Shown here: positions 1-9,302 of the stretch, piece after piece
Layout of the letters: every line of letters begins with the position of its first letter
Numbering within the stretch: position 1 is the stretch's first letter
Assembly (NCBI GenBank): GCA_026003175.1
Contig: BPGT01000005.1
Location: forward strand, 130,810-194,809
Length of the DNA: 64,000 nt
From: Armatimonadota bacterium
GTDB lineage: Bacteria > Armatimonadota > HRBIN16
Direction of reading: 5' to 3'
Translations under genes and position numbers: made by a program
Notes under the pieces: model-generated
The model's input: only the letters and a program-made list of their open reading frames with translations
What the model was told of the DNA's origin: nothing
Database searches by the model: none

Positions 1-609
1 GGCAACGTGCAACACCTCGATATCGAAGCTGAAACCGTTTTCTTCACATCGTGAGAATATCTCCCTTGCCGCTTCTCGTCGGAACAGTTTGAACCCGCAT
101 TGCGTGTCGTGAATACCGGGTACCGCCAGCAGTTGCACCATCAGGTTGAAACTACGTCCGGCGAACTCACGGTACCACGGCTGTCGCACCACCAGCTGCG
201 CGCCGCGCACCGCTCGCGAAGCGATGGCGATGTCATAGCCCTCGCGCAGTTTGGCAGCGAGGTTGGGCAGCTCCTCGATGGGGGTGGCTAAATCGGCATC
301 CGAGAAGAGCACCCATTCACCCTGCGATTGCAGAACACCGGTTCGCACCGCGTGCCCCTTGCCCCGGTTCGGCTGGTAGGAGATGAGCCGTACCTCAGGA
401 TGTTGTTCGGCGAAGTCCCGGACGATAGCGGGTGTACGGTCAGTGGAGCCGTCGTCCACCACAAGTAGCTCGAACCATGAGAAATGTTCCTTCAGGAAGG
501 CGTACATGAGGGGCAACGTGTTACCCAGCCGCCCTTCCTCATTATAAGCAGGCACCACCACCGAGATAGCCGGCGGCTCGGTGAAGGATAACGTGTCTTT
601 CTCGCTCAA
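1..609 (-). CDS. Glycosyltransferase family 2, dolichyl-phosphate glucosyltransferase-like (3' end beyond window)
   Basis: About 203 residues are visible; the C-terminus lies outside the window. The protein starts ISVVVPAYNEEGRL, followed by LVVDDGSTDRT, NRGKGHAVRTG, FSDADLATP and, near the edge, DTQCGFKLFRREAA and GFSFDIEVL. This is the GT-A order of family 2 enzymes that transfer sugar from a nucleotide donor to polyprenyl phosphate (Alg5/DPM-like); DADLATP is the metal-binding DxD region. The chosen start is TTG at 609, because GAGG lies about 9 bases upstream and no in-frame ATG precedes the conserved strand. It acts on the cytoplasmic membrane face, probably making lipid-linked sugar. 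The donor sugar cannot be told from sequence. Confidence 0.85.
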   Translation of the reverse strand, partial: MSEKDTLSFTEPPAISVVVPAYNEEGRLGNTLPLMYAFLKEHFSWFELLVVDDGSTDRTPAIVRDFAEQHPEVRLISYQPNRGKGHAVRTGVLQSQGEWVLFSDADLATPIEELPNLAAKLREGYDIAIASRAVRGAQLVVRQPWYREFAGRSFNLMVQLLAVPGIHDTQCGFKLFRREAAREIFSRCEENGFSFDIEVLHVA

Positions 610-750
610 AGGTGTCTATCCTCACTGCCGAAAGGTTTGTCTTTATTTGGCAACTTTTCCGTTCCATTATACCACTTTTCGGTCGGCTCAGCAGGAGCCG
701 CGTCTTTCAAGCACGGTGTTATTGCGAGCCGCGAACACGTTTGAAGGAGA

Positions 751-780
751 TTGCTTCGGGTACTGGCGTACCCGAAGCAA
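751..780. repeat. Perfect 13-bp hairpin downstream of the Gfo/Idh gene
   Basis: TTGCTTCGGGTAC is followed by the loop TGGC and its exact complement. It sits 11 bases past the stop codon of the oxidoreductase on the minus strand. The word gattgcttcg with a nearby attgcgag recalls the dispersed repeat at 42481-42565. It may act as a transcript 3' end, but no T-run follows on the minus strand. Confidence 0.5.
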
Positions 781-790
781 CGACACACCG

Positions 791-1891
791 CTATAGCTTA
801 ATCGCTGTGGATTTTGACGCCTGACGTACCTCGTCGGCTGTGACCTCACGCCCCAACTGGTCGGAAAGGTAGATACCTTCACTGATGAGCATGGTTGCCA
901 GGGCGATTTCGGCGGTGGGCAACAGCTCTACTCGCCCCTGCAGTGCGGCAATCCAGTGATGCTGGGGCGAGTCGTAGGCATCGGTGTTTTCCAGCAGCTG
1001 ATGCCAGCGCCAGTCCGCGCTATTCAGGTCGAAAGTGGCGTTCATGTCCATATCGGCAACGGTGGTGAAGTAGCCGAACGGATGCAGTCGAATGCCGCCT
1101 TTAGAGCCGAAGATGCTGCTCCCCTCGAAGCCGTCGAGGTGAACCGCCCATGCCTCGATGATGTCTATCGTGACGTTGTCGGCGCATTTCACGAAGCCCA
1201 GTCCCAGTTCTTCCACGTCGTACCCGCTGATTTCGCGTCGGCGAGGGTCCATGTCGGTTTCCTGATAGACCTTCCCGCTGATACGTTCCACCTTGGGCAA
1301 GCCAAGCAGGTACAGCACCTGCGCAATGTGGTAAACACCCATATCGTACAGCGCTCCACCTGCCGCAACCGCCTTTTGCACGAAGGACGCTGTCCCATAG
1401 CCGTCCACGTACGGTCTGCCGCGTCTGCGGAAGCCGGTCGAGCGGGCGTGGTACAGCCTGCCCAGATAGCCCTCGTTTATCAATCGCTTGGCAGCTTTGG
1501 TCTCTTTGGAGAACAGCGTTGCCAGCTGGATGGAGAGCTTCTTACCTGTGCGCTTCGCCGCTTCGTACATGGCGAGGGCGTCTACATACGCACCTGCCAT
1601 GGGCTTCTCGCAGTAGACGTGCTTGCCAGCCTGCAGAGCCTCAATAGTTACCGGCGCGTGCAGGTTGTTGTGCAGGCACACATCGACGGCGTCGATGTCG
1701 TCACGTTCCAGCAGTTTGCGGAAGTCGGTTGTGGTGTAGGGGATATGGTACTCTTCGGCAACACGTTGCAGCTCCGCCTCGTTGATGTCTGCGGCGGCAA
1801 CTACTTGCGCGCCGGGTATCTGGGCGTACTGGCGTAGATGGCTCTTACCAATCTGCCCAACACCAATCATGCCAATGCGTATCGGTTGCAT
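791..1891 (-). CDS. Gfo/Idh/MocA family oxidoreductase
   Basis: This is an NAD(P)-dependent dehydrogenase of 366 residues, the usual family length. It has the N-terminal dinucleotide motif GVGQIG, the acidic strand end AAADINE, and the EKP signature ([10 protein letters not shown]) with the lysine expected in catalysis. The C-terminal half is the alpha/beta substrate domain. The ATG at 1891 is preferred to the GTG at 1900 because AAGGGG lies 8 bases upstream of it. Family members oxidise or epimerise sugars, inositols and related polyols. The substrate is unknown; the neighbouring glycosyltransferase and other sugar enzymes fit carbohydrate use. A second, distantly related member is at 24032. 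Confidence 0.88.
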   Translation of the reverse strand: MQPIRIGMIGVGQIGKSHLRQYAQIPGAQVVAAADINEAELQRVAEEYHIPYTTTDFRKLLERDDIDAVDVCLHNNLHAPVTIEALQAGKHVYCEKPMAGAYVDALAMYEAAKRTGKKLSIQLATLFSKETKAAKRLINEGYLGRLYHARSTGFRRRGRPYVDGYGTASFVQKAVAAGGALYDMGVYHIAQVLYLLGLPKVERISGKVYQETDMDPRRREISGYDVEELGLGFVKCADNVTIDIIEAWAVHLDGFEGSSIFGSKGGIRLHPFGYFTTVADMDMNATFDLNSADWRWHQLLENTDAYDSPQHHWIAALQGRVELLPTAEIALATMLISEGIYLSDQLGREVTADEVRQASKSTAIKL

Positions 1892-2004
1892 CAGTTCCAC
1901 CCCTTGGCAAACAATGTGTATACACGATACTGTTCGTTGTGCATATGCCGGTTACCTTGTGGTGTGTCGCAGAAAAAATTCCCGAGGAATCATAGGATTC
2001 CCCC

Positions 2005-2033
2005 TTGACAAAGATATGGAAATGATGTAGTGT
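2005..2033 (+). promoter_or_regulatory. Strong sigma-70-type promoter ahead of the candidate ncRNA
   Basis: A consensus TTGACA at 2005-2010 is followed after 17 bases by TAGTGT at 2028-2033. No plus-strand coding region follows, which is why an RNA gene is proposed. The neighbours are a divergent gene on one side and the convergent aspS on the other. Confidence 0.6.
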
Positions 2034-2039
2034 ATAAGT

Positions 2040-2244
2040 AGAGTGGACCCGTCCCGGTGAAGACCGGGCTACGGAGCCAAGAGGGGGTTTGCCTGCCCGA
2101 GCTGAAGTCGAGAGGCGGGAGGTTTCCCGTCCGGCTTAGTTCGGTACCTGCCCCGCCCTCTCCGGTGTGAAAGCCCCCCGCTCAGGGGTAAGCCGCTGGA
2201 TCAAGAGCGCGGAGGTAAGGATTCAACCCCCTCTCCGATTTTTT
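2040..2244 (+). ncRNA. Candidate structured non-coding RNA of about 200 nt
   Basis: The interval has a strong promoter, no convincing reading frame and dense complementarity. A first hairpin pairs CCCGGT (2053-2058) with ACCGGG (2063-2068), extended by CCGT/ACGG. A long-range 10-bp pairing joins AGAGGGGGTT (2080-2089) to AACCCCCTCT (2225-2234) and encloses about 135 GC-rich bases. A run of six T follows at the 3' end, as in intrinsic termination. The end overlaps the aspS stop codon on the other strand. It does not show the core motifs of SRP RNA, RNase P, tmRNA or the common riboswitches, so the class is unknown. It could instead be a bidirectional terminator region. Confidence 0.45.
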
Positions 2245-4033
2245 ATGACCCCTTTTTCTGCTCCGGCAACACCACGCGAATGTGCAGCTCCTCCAGCTGT
2301 TTTTCGTCCACCGGTGCAGGCGCGCCGAAGAGCAGGTCCTGCCCTGTGGCGGTCTTGGGGAAGGCAATCACCTCGCGGATGTTCTCATCATCGGTGAGGA
2401 ACATCACGAGGCGGTCGATGCCGGGCGCGATCCCGCCGTGCGGCGGTGCACCGTACTCAAACGCCTCTAACATGTGCCCGAAGCGAGCCTGTGTTTCCTC
2501 CTCGCTGTAGTTGAGCAGCTGAAACACTTTCTGCTGGATGTCGCGCCGGTGGATACGGATACTGCCGCTTGCCCACTCTACCCCGTTGCACACCACATCG
2601 TAGCAAGAGGCGCGTACGCGGGCAGGGTCGGTATCCAGCAGAGGAATGTCCTCCGGGTGCGGCATGGTGAAGGGATGGTGCATCGGGTCCCAGCGCCCTT
2701 CCTCTTCGTTCCACTCCACCAGCGGGAAGTCCACAATCCAGCAGAACGCCAGCAGGTTAGGGTCTAACAGACCCAGCCGTTTACCAAACTCGTTACGCAA
2801 GCGCGACAGCACGTTCGCCACTACTTTCGGCTGGTCAGCCACGATGGCGACCATATCGCCTTCTTGTGACTCGGTGACGCGGCGAATGGCGTCTATCTCC
2901 TCGTGGGTGAGGAACTTGGCGATAGGCGAACGCACCCCCGTCTCCATCCATTGAATCGTCGCCAGTCCCTTCGCGCCGAAGCGTCGTGCAAACTCGGTGA
3001 TTTCGTCTAGGTCCTTGCGACTGTACTGCGCGCCGCCGGGGATGCGGATGGCTTTCACCTGCCCCCCGCTGTCCAGCACGCTACGGAAAATCTGAGCCTG
3101 CGTGTTCGCCAGCGCGGAGGAGAGGTCTACCAGCTCCAGTCCGAAGCGCAAATCGGGTTTGTCGGTTCCGAAGCGCGCCATCGCCTCGTCGTAAGTCAGG
3201 CGGGGCCAGGGCTTAATCATCTTCTTGCTGGACACCGACTCCACCACGAAGATGGTCATCTCCTCAATCAGCTGCAGGATATCCTCCTGCTCCACGAAGG
3301 ACATCTCCAGGTCCAGCTGGGTGAACTCGGGCTGGCGGTCGGCGCGGGTATCCTCGTCGCGGAAGCACTTGGCTATCTGGTAGTAACGCTCCACGCCCCC
3401 CACCATCAGCAGCTGCTTGAGTTGCTGGGGCGACTGCGGAAGGGCGTAGAAGTGCCCAGGATACAGGCGTGAGGGAACCAGATAGTCACGCGCTCCCTCG
3501 GGCGTAGACTTAATCAGGATCGGGGTTTCTACCTCTATGAATCCGCGCTCGTTCAGGAACTGGCGGATGAGGTTCACCACCTTGTGGCGCAGCTCCAGGC
3601 GATAGAACATCTCCGGCCGACGCAGGTCCAGATAGCGGTAGCGCAAACGAATCGACTCGTCCACGTTCAGGTTCTCGTCCGAGATCTGGAAGGGCAGAGG
3701 GCGACAGGTATTCAGCACCTCCACGTCAGATGCTAGCAGCTCTATCTCGCCGGTAGCCAGTTTGGGGTTCTCCAGCCCTTCCGGTCGGCGGCGGACGGTT
3801 CCCTCCACCGCCAGCACGTATTCGGCGCGCACCGTTTCGGCGACCGCATGTGCCTGTGGGGCAACGCTGGGGTCAAACACTACCTGCACCAGTCCGCTAC
3901 GGTCGCGCAGGTCAATAAAGATAAGTCCTCCATGGTCGCGGCTGCGGTGTACCCAGCCGTTAAGTATCACCTTTTGTCCGATATGCTCTGGGCGCAGTGT
4001 TCCACAAAAGTGCGTACGTTTCCACCTTTGCAA
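2243..4033 (-). CDS. aspS: Aspartate--tRNA ligase
   Basis: The 596-residue bacterial-type class II synthetase charges tRNA with aspartate in the cytoplasm. An N-terminal OB-fold anticodon domain spans residues 1-105. Motif 2 is [18 protein letters not shown], a bacterial GAD insertion spans roughly 285-420, and motif 3 is [13 protein letters not shown] near the C-terminus. Length and domain order are those of the full bacterial enzyme. The start is TTG at 4033, with GGGGAGG about 9 bases upstream and the family's N-terminal pattern THFCGTL directly after it. Whether it also charges tRNA-Asn cannot be decided here. Confidence 0.97.
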   Translation of the reverse strand: MQRWKRTHFCGTLRPEHIGQKVILNGWVHRSRDHGGLIFIDLRDRSGLVQVVFDPSVAPQAHAVAETVRAEYVLAVEGTVRRRPEGLENPKLATGEIELLASDVEVLNTCRPLPFQISDENLNVDESIRLRYRYLDLRRPEMFYRLELRHKVVNLIRQFLNERGFIEVETPILIKSTPEGARDYLVPSRLYPGHFYALPQSPQQLKQLLMVGGVERYYQIAKCFRDEDTRADRQPEFTQLDLEMSFVEQEDILQLIEEMTIFVVESVSSKKMIKPWPRLTYDEAMARFGTDKPDLRFGLELVDLSSALANTQAQIFRSVLDSGGQVKAIRIPGGAQYSRKDLDEITEFARRFGAKGLATIQWMETGVRSPIAKFLTHEEIDAIRRVTESQEGDMVAIVADQPKVVANVLSRLRNEFGKRLGLLDPNLLAFCWIVDFPLVEWNEEEGRWDPMHHPFTMPHPEDIPLLDTDPARVRASCYDVVCNGVEWASGSIRIHRRDIQQKVFQLLNYSEEETQARFGHMLEAFEYGAPPHGGIAPGIDRLVMFLTDDENIREVIAFPKTATGQDLLFGAPAPVDEKQLEELHIRVVLPEQKKGS

Positions 4034-4201
4034 GGGTCAAAACCTCCCCTCATGCTGACTGAAGCAGCATTATTATACACCGTTTTGGTTGCTGTGTCAT
4101 CGCGAGCGAACGGTGGTGATTGCCTCCTGCCCGTGTATTGGGGAGTCCCAACGCTGCTGAGGATTTCTCGGAGGAGATGACGTTCTTGAAGCGGTGTAAC
4201 A

Positions 4202-4225
4202 GGGCATCGCGGGGACGCGATGCCC
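4202..4225 (-). terminator. Hairpin at the end of the redox cluster
   Basis: GGGCATCGCG, loop GGGA and CGCGATGCCC directly follow the thioredoxin reductase stop codon on the minus strand. The 10-bp stem has no strong U-run, so termination may be partial. The rest of the gap to aspS (4034-4201) shows only a piece resembling the genome-wide gcgag/gattgc repeat. Confidence 0.4.
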
Positions 4226-5211
4226 TATTTGGACCAGTCTACCACCAGCTTCTTGCGTCCCCGCAGCTGCTTTTCCACCGCCATCGCGGCGATGGCTCCC
4301 TCCGCCGCGGCGACAACAGCCTGCTTTACGTGGTTGCACAACACATCGCCCACCGCGTACACGCCGGGGATGGCGGTGCGGTATTCCGAATCCACCATCA
4401 GGCATCCGCCCTCACTGAGAGGCAACTGCCCGCCGAGAAAGTCGGTAATCGGGTGTCCCCCCTGCAGGTAGATGAATACACCCGCTACCGACAGTGTCTC
4501 CTCTGTGCCGATGGGGGTGCGGTAGCGAATGGCTTCTACCTTCTCTTCGCCCAGCACCTCACGCAGGGTCACGCCCCAGTGCATGATGACCTTCGGGTGC
4601 TCGGTCAGTTCCTGCACCAGTTCCGGGTCGGCGTGTATCTCCTTTTTGGGCGAAAGGAAGTGTACCCTGTCGGCGAACTGGGTGAGGAACAGCGCCTCTT
4701 CCACTGCCTCCTCGCTGCTCCCCACAACAGCCACCTCCGCATTGCGGAAAAAGGCGGCGTCGCAGGTGGCACAGTACGATACCCCACGCCCCAGCAGGCG
4801 GTCCTCGCCGGGTACACGATTGCCACGTCCCATCGAACCGGTGGCGATAATCACCGCCTTTGCGGTGTAGGTGCCGTTATTGCCGAACAGCACCTTGGGT
4901 TCGCTGAGCAGGTCGGTGGCTTGAATACGGTCTTGTACGAACATCGCGCCGAACGATTCCGCCTGCTGGCGTATCCGACGAACCAGTTCTTCCCCACTAA
5001 TCTCTTCGGGAACGCCCGGATAGTTAGCGATTTTGCTGGTGATGCCCAGCGCGCCGTTAGCGATGCCCTTATCAATCACCAGCGTCTTCAGGTTGGCACG
5101 GGCGGTGTAAATAGCAGCGGTGGTGCCTGCCGGACCACCGCCGATAATCGCTACGTCGTACACTTCCTCGTGTTCAGGAATAGAAGGGGTGAACTGGATG
5201 TTGAAATCCAT
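4225..5211 (-). CDS. trxB: Thioredoxin reductase-like FAD-dependent disulfide oxidoreductase
   Basis: The protein has 328 residues. The FAD-binding motif GGGPAGTTAA starts near residue 24 and the redox pair CATC is at Cys147 and Cys150, within the spacing of low-molecular-weight thioredoxin reductases. The C-terminal FAD motif is GVYAVGDV. The family transfers electrons from NAD(P)H through FAD to a thioredoxin or glutaredoxin-like partner in the cytoplasm. The NADPH-binding loop is atypical (VGSSEEAVEEALFL rather than GGGNSAxEEA), so the donor may not be NADPH. It is the last gene of the tight glutaredoxin-groES-reductase cluster, 13 bases after groES. A different partner than classical thioredoxin is likely, since no thioredoxin gene is adjacent. 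Confidence 0.85.
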   Translation of the reverse strand: MDFNIQFTPSIPEHEEVYDVAIIGGGPAGTTAAIYTARANLKTLVIDKGIANGALGITSKIANYPGVPEEISGEELVRRIRQQAESFGAMFVQDRIQATDLLSEPKVLFGNNGTYTAKAVIIATGSMGRGNRVPGEDRLLGRGVSYCATCDAAFFRNAEVAVVGSSEEAVEEALFLTQFADRVHFLSPKKEIHADPELVQELTEHPKVIMHWGVTLREVLGEEKVEAIRYRTPIGTEETLSVAGVFIYLQGGHPITDFLGGQLPLSEGGCLMVDSEYRTAIPGVYAVGDVLCNHVKQAVVAAAEGAIAAMAVEKQLRGRKKLVVDWSK

Positions 5212-5224
5212 CGCCTCACCTCCT

Positions 5225-5512
5225 TTAGCCTTCGGCGAGTTTGGCCAGAATGTCGCTTGCTTCCATAATCAGATAGTCAACGCCGTTGTAGCGAAACTCG
5301 GTGCCGGTGTATTTGGGGAAGATGACCTTATCCCCCGCTTTCACCTTGATTTCCTCGTCGTCGCCGACTGCGACCACCAGACCGAGCTGCGGTTTCTCTT
5401 TGGCGGTGTCGGGCAGGAAGATGCCTCCCGCCGTTCGAGACTCTTCCTCCACTGGCTGCACCAGTACTCGCGAGCCAAGCGGCTGGATGGGCGGTGTAGT
5501 GTTGTTGCTCAT
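5225..5512 (-). CDS. groES: GroES co-chaperonin paralogue without groEL partner
   Basis: The 95 residues match the Cpn10 fold: [19 protein letters not shown], the mobile loop with [10 protein letters not shown], and the C-terminal [19 protein letters not shown]. It would cap a GroEL ring in the cytoplasm. Unlike the copy at 25778 it has no CIRCE operator and no groEL; it sits between glutaredoxin and thioredoxin reductase genes. The N-terminus carries a short polar extension ([11 protein letters not shown]). It may serve a specialised folding role under redox stress, but this is inferred from context only. Confidence 0.92.
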   Translation of the reverse strand: MSNNTTPPIQPLGSRVLVQPVEEESRTAGGIFLPDTAKEKPQLGLVVAVGDDEEIKVKAGDKVIFPKYTGTEFRYNGVDYLIMEASDILAKLAEG

Positions 5513-5534
5513 GATGCTTCCCTCCGGATGATGC

Positions 5535-5780
5535 TTATTTCAGTCCTAGCAGCTGGTTGATTTTAGCGCGGTCGAAGCCGACCACGATTTTGCCATTGAT
5601 ATCGATGACAGGCACGCCCTGTTGTCCTGACCGACGTACCATATCGCGCGCGGCGGCGGGGTCACGACTCACATCCACATCGCGAAAGCGAATGCCCCGC
5701 TCGCGCAGATAGCGTTTTGCCATATTGCAGTACGGACAGTTCGGCGTCGAGAACACAATCACTCGCGGCTGGTTGTTCAT
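5535..5780 (-). CDS. Glutaredoxin / NrdH-like redoxin
   Basis: From ATG at 5780 the product has 81 residues. It carries the dithiol active site CPYC near the N-terminus ([16 protein letters not shown]), the cis-proline region GVPVIDING and the C-terminal [10 protein letters not shown] helix, all typical of small glutaredoxins. This start is preferred to the upstream ATG at 5846 because AAGGAG precedes it and the conserved beta strand begins 6 residues later. As first gene of the grx-groES-reductase cluster it is the likely electron acceptor of the reductase encoded at 4225. Confidence 0.88.
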   Translation of the reverse strand: MNNQPRVIVFSTPNCPYCNMAKRYLRERGIRFRDVDVSRDPAAARDMVRRSGQQGVPVIDINGKIVVGFDRAKINQLLGLK

Positions 5781-5867
5781 AGGCTCCTTATCCTCTGTGC
5801 GTTTTCCCACAGAGTTAGATACGCGGTACAAGAGAGAAGATTCCAAAAGCAGCGAAAAGGGGGTCCT

Positions 5868-7172
5868 TTAACCTACGACACCCACACCCGTTGCGCGTAT
5901 ACCCGGGAATACCTTTGCCACGTTGGGGTTGCCCATTCGGCGACGTACTATCTCCGCCAGCACCTCGCGGTAATCAGTGGTGACGCGCAGGTCGCCGGGC
6001 TCCTCCAGCTGATGCGGCTCCAATCCCTGCCATCGAGCGTACACCTTGCCTCCTCGCACGTTACCGCCCAACACCAGCATCACCCCTGCGCGTCCGTGGT
6101 CGGTGCCCAACCCGCTGTTCTCGCGCACGCGCCTGCCGAATTCGGTCATCGCTATCAGCGTGATATGGTGCATTCCATCACCCATATCGGTGACGAAGGC
6201 AGCAAGGCTCCGGGCGAGGTCGGTCAGGTTCGCTGCCATCCAGCCGGTGGTGCTTCCCTGCGCAACGTGCGTATCCCAGCCGCCTTTGTCCAAACAGGCA
6301 ACCTCCAGCCCGACCTGCGCCTTGATGAGGGCTGCAACCTGTTTCAGCCCGCGCCCCAGGTCGCTATCGGGATAGGCTGCGCTGTTCGCGGGGCGGTAGC
6401 GGGTGGGATCTACGCGCTGCAACGTCTGCAACACTTGCAGGGTGTCTCGGGCTGCTTGTTTCACGCCATGCCGGTCCGCACCCGCGTACATCTCGCGCAG
6501 GGTATACTGAAGCTCCTCCGCTTGCGTGATGCCCATGCTCTTCGGCATGGCAAGGCGGAAGTCGGAGAGGGCTTGCAGCACTACAGCGTCAGTACTACCG
6601 CGCAGGGATTCAGGCAGCACGTTGCTGAACGCCACCGCCCGCAGAGGAGAAGAACCCTTTCGCGGCACGCTTAGCAGATGACGCGCAATCCAGCCACTCC
6701 CGATGCTCGCTTTCGCCTCGGCGACACCTCGCTCCATGGCGGACATGGCTTCAAAATGCGAACGGGACCTCTCTGCCGAACCGCAGGCGTGGATGATTGC
6801 CAGCTTGCCTTGCGCGTACAAGGGGTAGAGCGGTCTCAGCGCGGGGTGCAACGCGAAAAGGTCGTTCAGAACTATCGCACGTTCGTTCGCGGGGCGACGG
6901 CGGTCGTTGGGGGCGGGTATCGCCAGCGAGGGGCGGTTGCGGTAATAGGCGTCTTCCGCATAAGGAACGACCATATTGAGCCCATCTGCACCGCCACGAA
7001 GGAACAGACAAACCAGCACATCGCCCTTGCGTTCCGTTCCGACGGGCTGGAAGGCGACCTGCGCCAACGCGCTGCCACCGCTGAGGAACCATCCTAACGC
7101 GACGGAGACACCGCTTAGCAGTATTTGACGTCTTGCTGGAGAGTATTCATCTTCGCCCGGATACCTTTCCAT
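5868..7172 (-). CDS. DUF1501 family exported protein
   Basis: The 434-residue product begins with a twin-arginine-type signal: RRQILLSGVSVALGW, then a hydrophobic stretch ending in ALAQ. The mature part has VLVCLFLRGGADGLNMVVPY and LALHPAL-type segments, then IALTEFGRR-like ITLIAMTEFGRRV and TDHGRAGVMLVLGG, the hallmark of DUF1501, an alkaline-phosphatase-superfamily fold of unknown activity. The ATG at 7172 follows GGAGGG by 7 bases and puts the signal peptide close to the start. It lies directly downstream of DUF1800, its near-constant partner in Planctomycetes, Armatimonadota and Proteobacteria, and both are probably exported together. Confidence 0.9.
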   Translation of the reverse strand: MERYPGEDEYSPARRQILLSGVSVALGWFLSGGSALAQVAFQPVGTERKGDVLVCLFLRGGADGLNMVVPYAEDAYYRNRPSLAIPAPNDRRRPANERAIVLNDLFALHPALRPLYPLYAQGKLAIIHACGSAERSRSHFEAMSAMERGVAEAKASIGSGWIARHLLSVPRKGSSPLRAVAFSNVLPESLRGSTDAVVLQALSDFRLAMPKSMGITQAEELQYTLREMYAGADRHGVKQAARDTLQVLQTLQRVDPTRYRPANSAAYPDSDLGRGLKQVAALIKAQVGLEVACLDKGGWDTHVAQGSTTGWMAANLTDLARSLAAFVTDMGDGMHHITLIAMTEFGRRVRENSGLGTDHGRAGVMLVLGGNVRGGKVYARWQGLEPHQLEEPGDLRVTTDYREVLAEIVRRRMGNPNVAKVFPGIRATGVGVVG

Positions 7173-7250
7173 GTTTTGCCCTCCGTCGATTTTGTTCAAA
7201 GTTGCGCGTTCGTCGCGCACCATGACACAGTGGAAACCTCTGCATGAACG

Positions 7251-8703
7251 TCAGTATCGCCACTGGAACTGCGGCGACGCTAGCATCAACGCCGCCTGCT
7301 GTGCCAGCGTGCCATGCAGTCGCTCGCGCAAGGGGCGCAATGCAGGCGAGCTGGACGGCAGGCAGAAGACCGTCTGCAACAGCGCATCGGTTGCGGGCTG
7401 CTTACCTACCAGAGCAGGCAAGTCTATCTGCGTACCCCGTATCTCGTTGGCGCACAGCGCGATAGCAAAGTTCCACCGCGTTAGCAGGGTTCCCTTCCAT
7501 GCCTGTTCGCCGTGCGGATAACCGTCGGGCAAGGGCCACTGGTAGAGTGGCTGCCCCATCTTTTGCAGATACTCCTGCAGGGGGCGGTTGCCGTCGGTCA
7601 GGGCATACAGCGCGCGCAGGGCGGATACCATGAAATCGAACGGGCGCTTGAAAGCAGGCGGCGACTGCAGAAACTCCTCTGAAAGCAACAGCTCACGCAG
7701 TACCCTCGCTGATGTCGCCGCCGGTGCTCAGGTACACCCCGCTCAGGCGATGCACGATGGTTTCAGGCGTGTGTCCCATGAAGTGCATACACAGCTTCCG
7801 GCACAGGTGCTTTGCGGTAGATGGATGCAGCGCCAGCATCTCCAGCACGCGCTCGCCGTCTTCTATGCCACCTCCAGCGGGGAGATGTTGTACCAACACC
7901 TGCTTCTCGCCGTCGTCATGCTGGGAGAGGTCAAAGCGGAACGTGCCGCGCGGGTGTAGGAAGCGTTCCTCCACCGTCCAGCCAGTGAAGCAGCGAGCAA
8001 CCTCCTGTACGTCCTTCTGGGTATAGCCCCCATGTACGCCCAGCGTATGCAGTTCCATCAGCTCGCGAGCATAGTTTTCATTAGGTACGCCGCGACGGTT
8101 GCGGTAATTGTCCAGGTAGAGAAGCATAGCAGGACTGCGAGCGGTCGCCTTCAGTAGGTCTGAGAATTTGCCCAGCGCATGCTTACGCAACACATCGCGC
8201 TCATACTGGGGCAGATAGTAAGCGCATAGTCCTTTGTGGGCATAAACGTTGAAATGGTCACGCCAGAAGTCTACCATGCGCTCGTACAGCTGGTAGCGGC
8301 TGTACACCGCGCGCAGGATGGCGTGTTGCTGTAGCTGGCGCAACACTTCAGGCACGGGCAGGTCACCCAGCTCGGCTGGCGCAGCCTGAAATATCTCGAA
8401 ACCACGCAAGCGCAGCCGCACCAGCCACTGCTCGCCCATCTCGTTGGGGTGCAATTGCTGTTCGAGATAGGCGACTTTGCCCAGCTCCGCCAGCCGGTCC
8501 AGCTCGGTCAACGCGACACCAAAAGTGATCCGATTGAGCCACCGCACGTCGGCGGGTAGCCCCTCGCGCGCAGGCAGCCCCGTCACCAGAGGAGGTGGAG
8601 CCATCGCCCGACGCAGAATCGGCTGACAACCGGTTATCATCCCCGCACCTGCCAGCAGCACAAGGTGCAGGCACTCTCTGCGGCTAAGTTGCACTGTCGC
8701 CAC
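7251..8703 (-). CDS. DUF1800 family protein, split by a +1 frameshift
   Basis: Two reading frames make one DUF1800 protein. The first (8703-7693) has a lipoprotein-like start (LVLLAGAGMITGC) and the core VDFWRDHFNVYAHKG, RNRRGVPNENYARELMELHTLGVHGGYTQKDV, ending STGGDISEGTA. The second (7688-7251) continues LSEEFLQSPPAFKRPFDFMVSALRAL, the usual C-terminal block. Removing one G from the run at 7703-7705 gives STGGDISEVLRELLLSEEF, an uninterrupted family sequence of about 483 residues. The gene is therefore either recently broken or miscalled by one base. Role unknown; it is partner of the downstream DUF1501 gene. Confidence 0.85.
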
Positions 8704-8712
8704 CTTCTCCGG

Positions 8713-9237
8713 CTAGGAAGCAGAGGTATTTGCGGGCTGAGACGGCGCCACAGCGTGCGGACGCGCGAACAGAGCTTCCACCCCCGCACCCAGCGACGCG
8801 AAGCCCATCAGCGGACCTACCACGAACCAGCCCAGTATCGGCACCAGTGTTGCCAGCACGCAGAGCAGCGCGCCTCGTGACAGGGCGCTGTACGGCGTTA
8901 AGGCAGGTTCGAGCTTCGCCAGACGATGCGCTACCAGTGTCGCCAGCCCGCTGAAGCCGACCGCTCCCGCCACCAACATCAGCAGGTAGATGATCCAGCC
9001 GACAAGTTTCAGCGCGGGGGCAGGCTGGTTGATGAGCGCAACGATGATAACGCCTAACACCAGCCCGACCGCCGCGCCAAGTAGAATAACCTTGCCAGGG
9101 GAATGTTCCAGCTGCTCGCGAGCCCGTGCGGTACGTTCTCTGAACAGTATCGACGTCGCCATCACCAGCGCCCACAGGGAAAGCACCGTAACGACGATAA
9201 TACCAATCACAGCCAGAACGTCGCCGATTGTGGTCAT
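8713..9237 (-). CDS. Small integral membrane protein, unknown function
   Basis: The 174 residues hold about four hydrophobic segments: 8-30 (VLAVIGIIVVTVLSLWALVM), 48-68, 80-104 and 124-150. They are separated by a charged loop after the first (RERTARAREQLEH) and the tail is Ser/Pro-rich. No family is recognised. It ends 10 bases ahead of the DUF1800 start on the same strand and could be its co-transcribed membrane partner. The ATG at 9237 follows a short GAGG-containing leader (ATGAGGTGATTACTC). Confidence 0.6.
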   Translation of the reverse strand: MTTIGDVLAVIGIIVVTVLSLWALVMATSILFRERTARAREQLEHSPGKVILLGAAVGLVLGVIIVALINQPAPALKLVGWIIYLLMLVAGAVGFSGLATLVAHRLAKLEPALTPYSALSRGALLCVLATLVPILGWFVVGPLMGFASLGAGVEALFARPHAVAPSQPANTSAS

Positions 9238-9302
9238 GAGTAATCACCTCATTTTATAGACGTTCGCTCGCGAAAAAGGTTTTCCCTGTGTGAAGCACGA
9301 AT

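Noticed and set aside
956-1837. Open frame of 293 codons on the plus strand
   Set aside because: It lies antisense to the Gfo/Idh gene and has no family features; high GC content opens such frames.
2040-2244. 6S, SRP, tmRNA or cobalamin riboswitch for the ncRNA candidate
   Set aside because: None of the diagnostic motifs were found; the 5' end starts with a separate hairpin rather than pairing with the 3' end as in 6S RNA.
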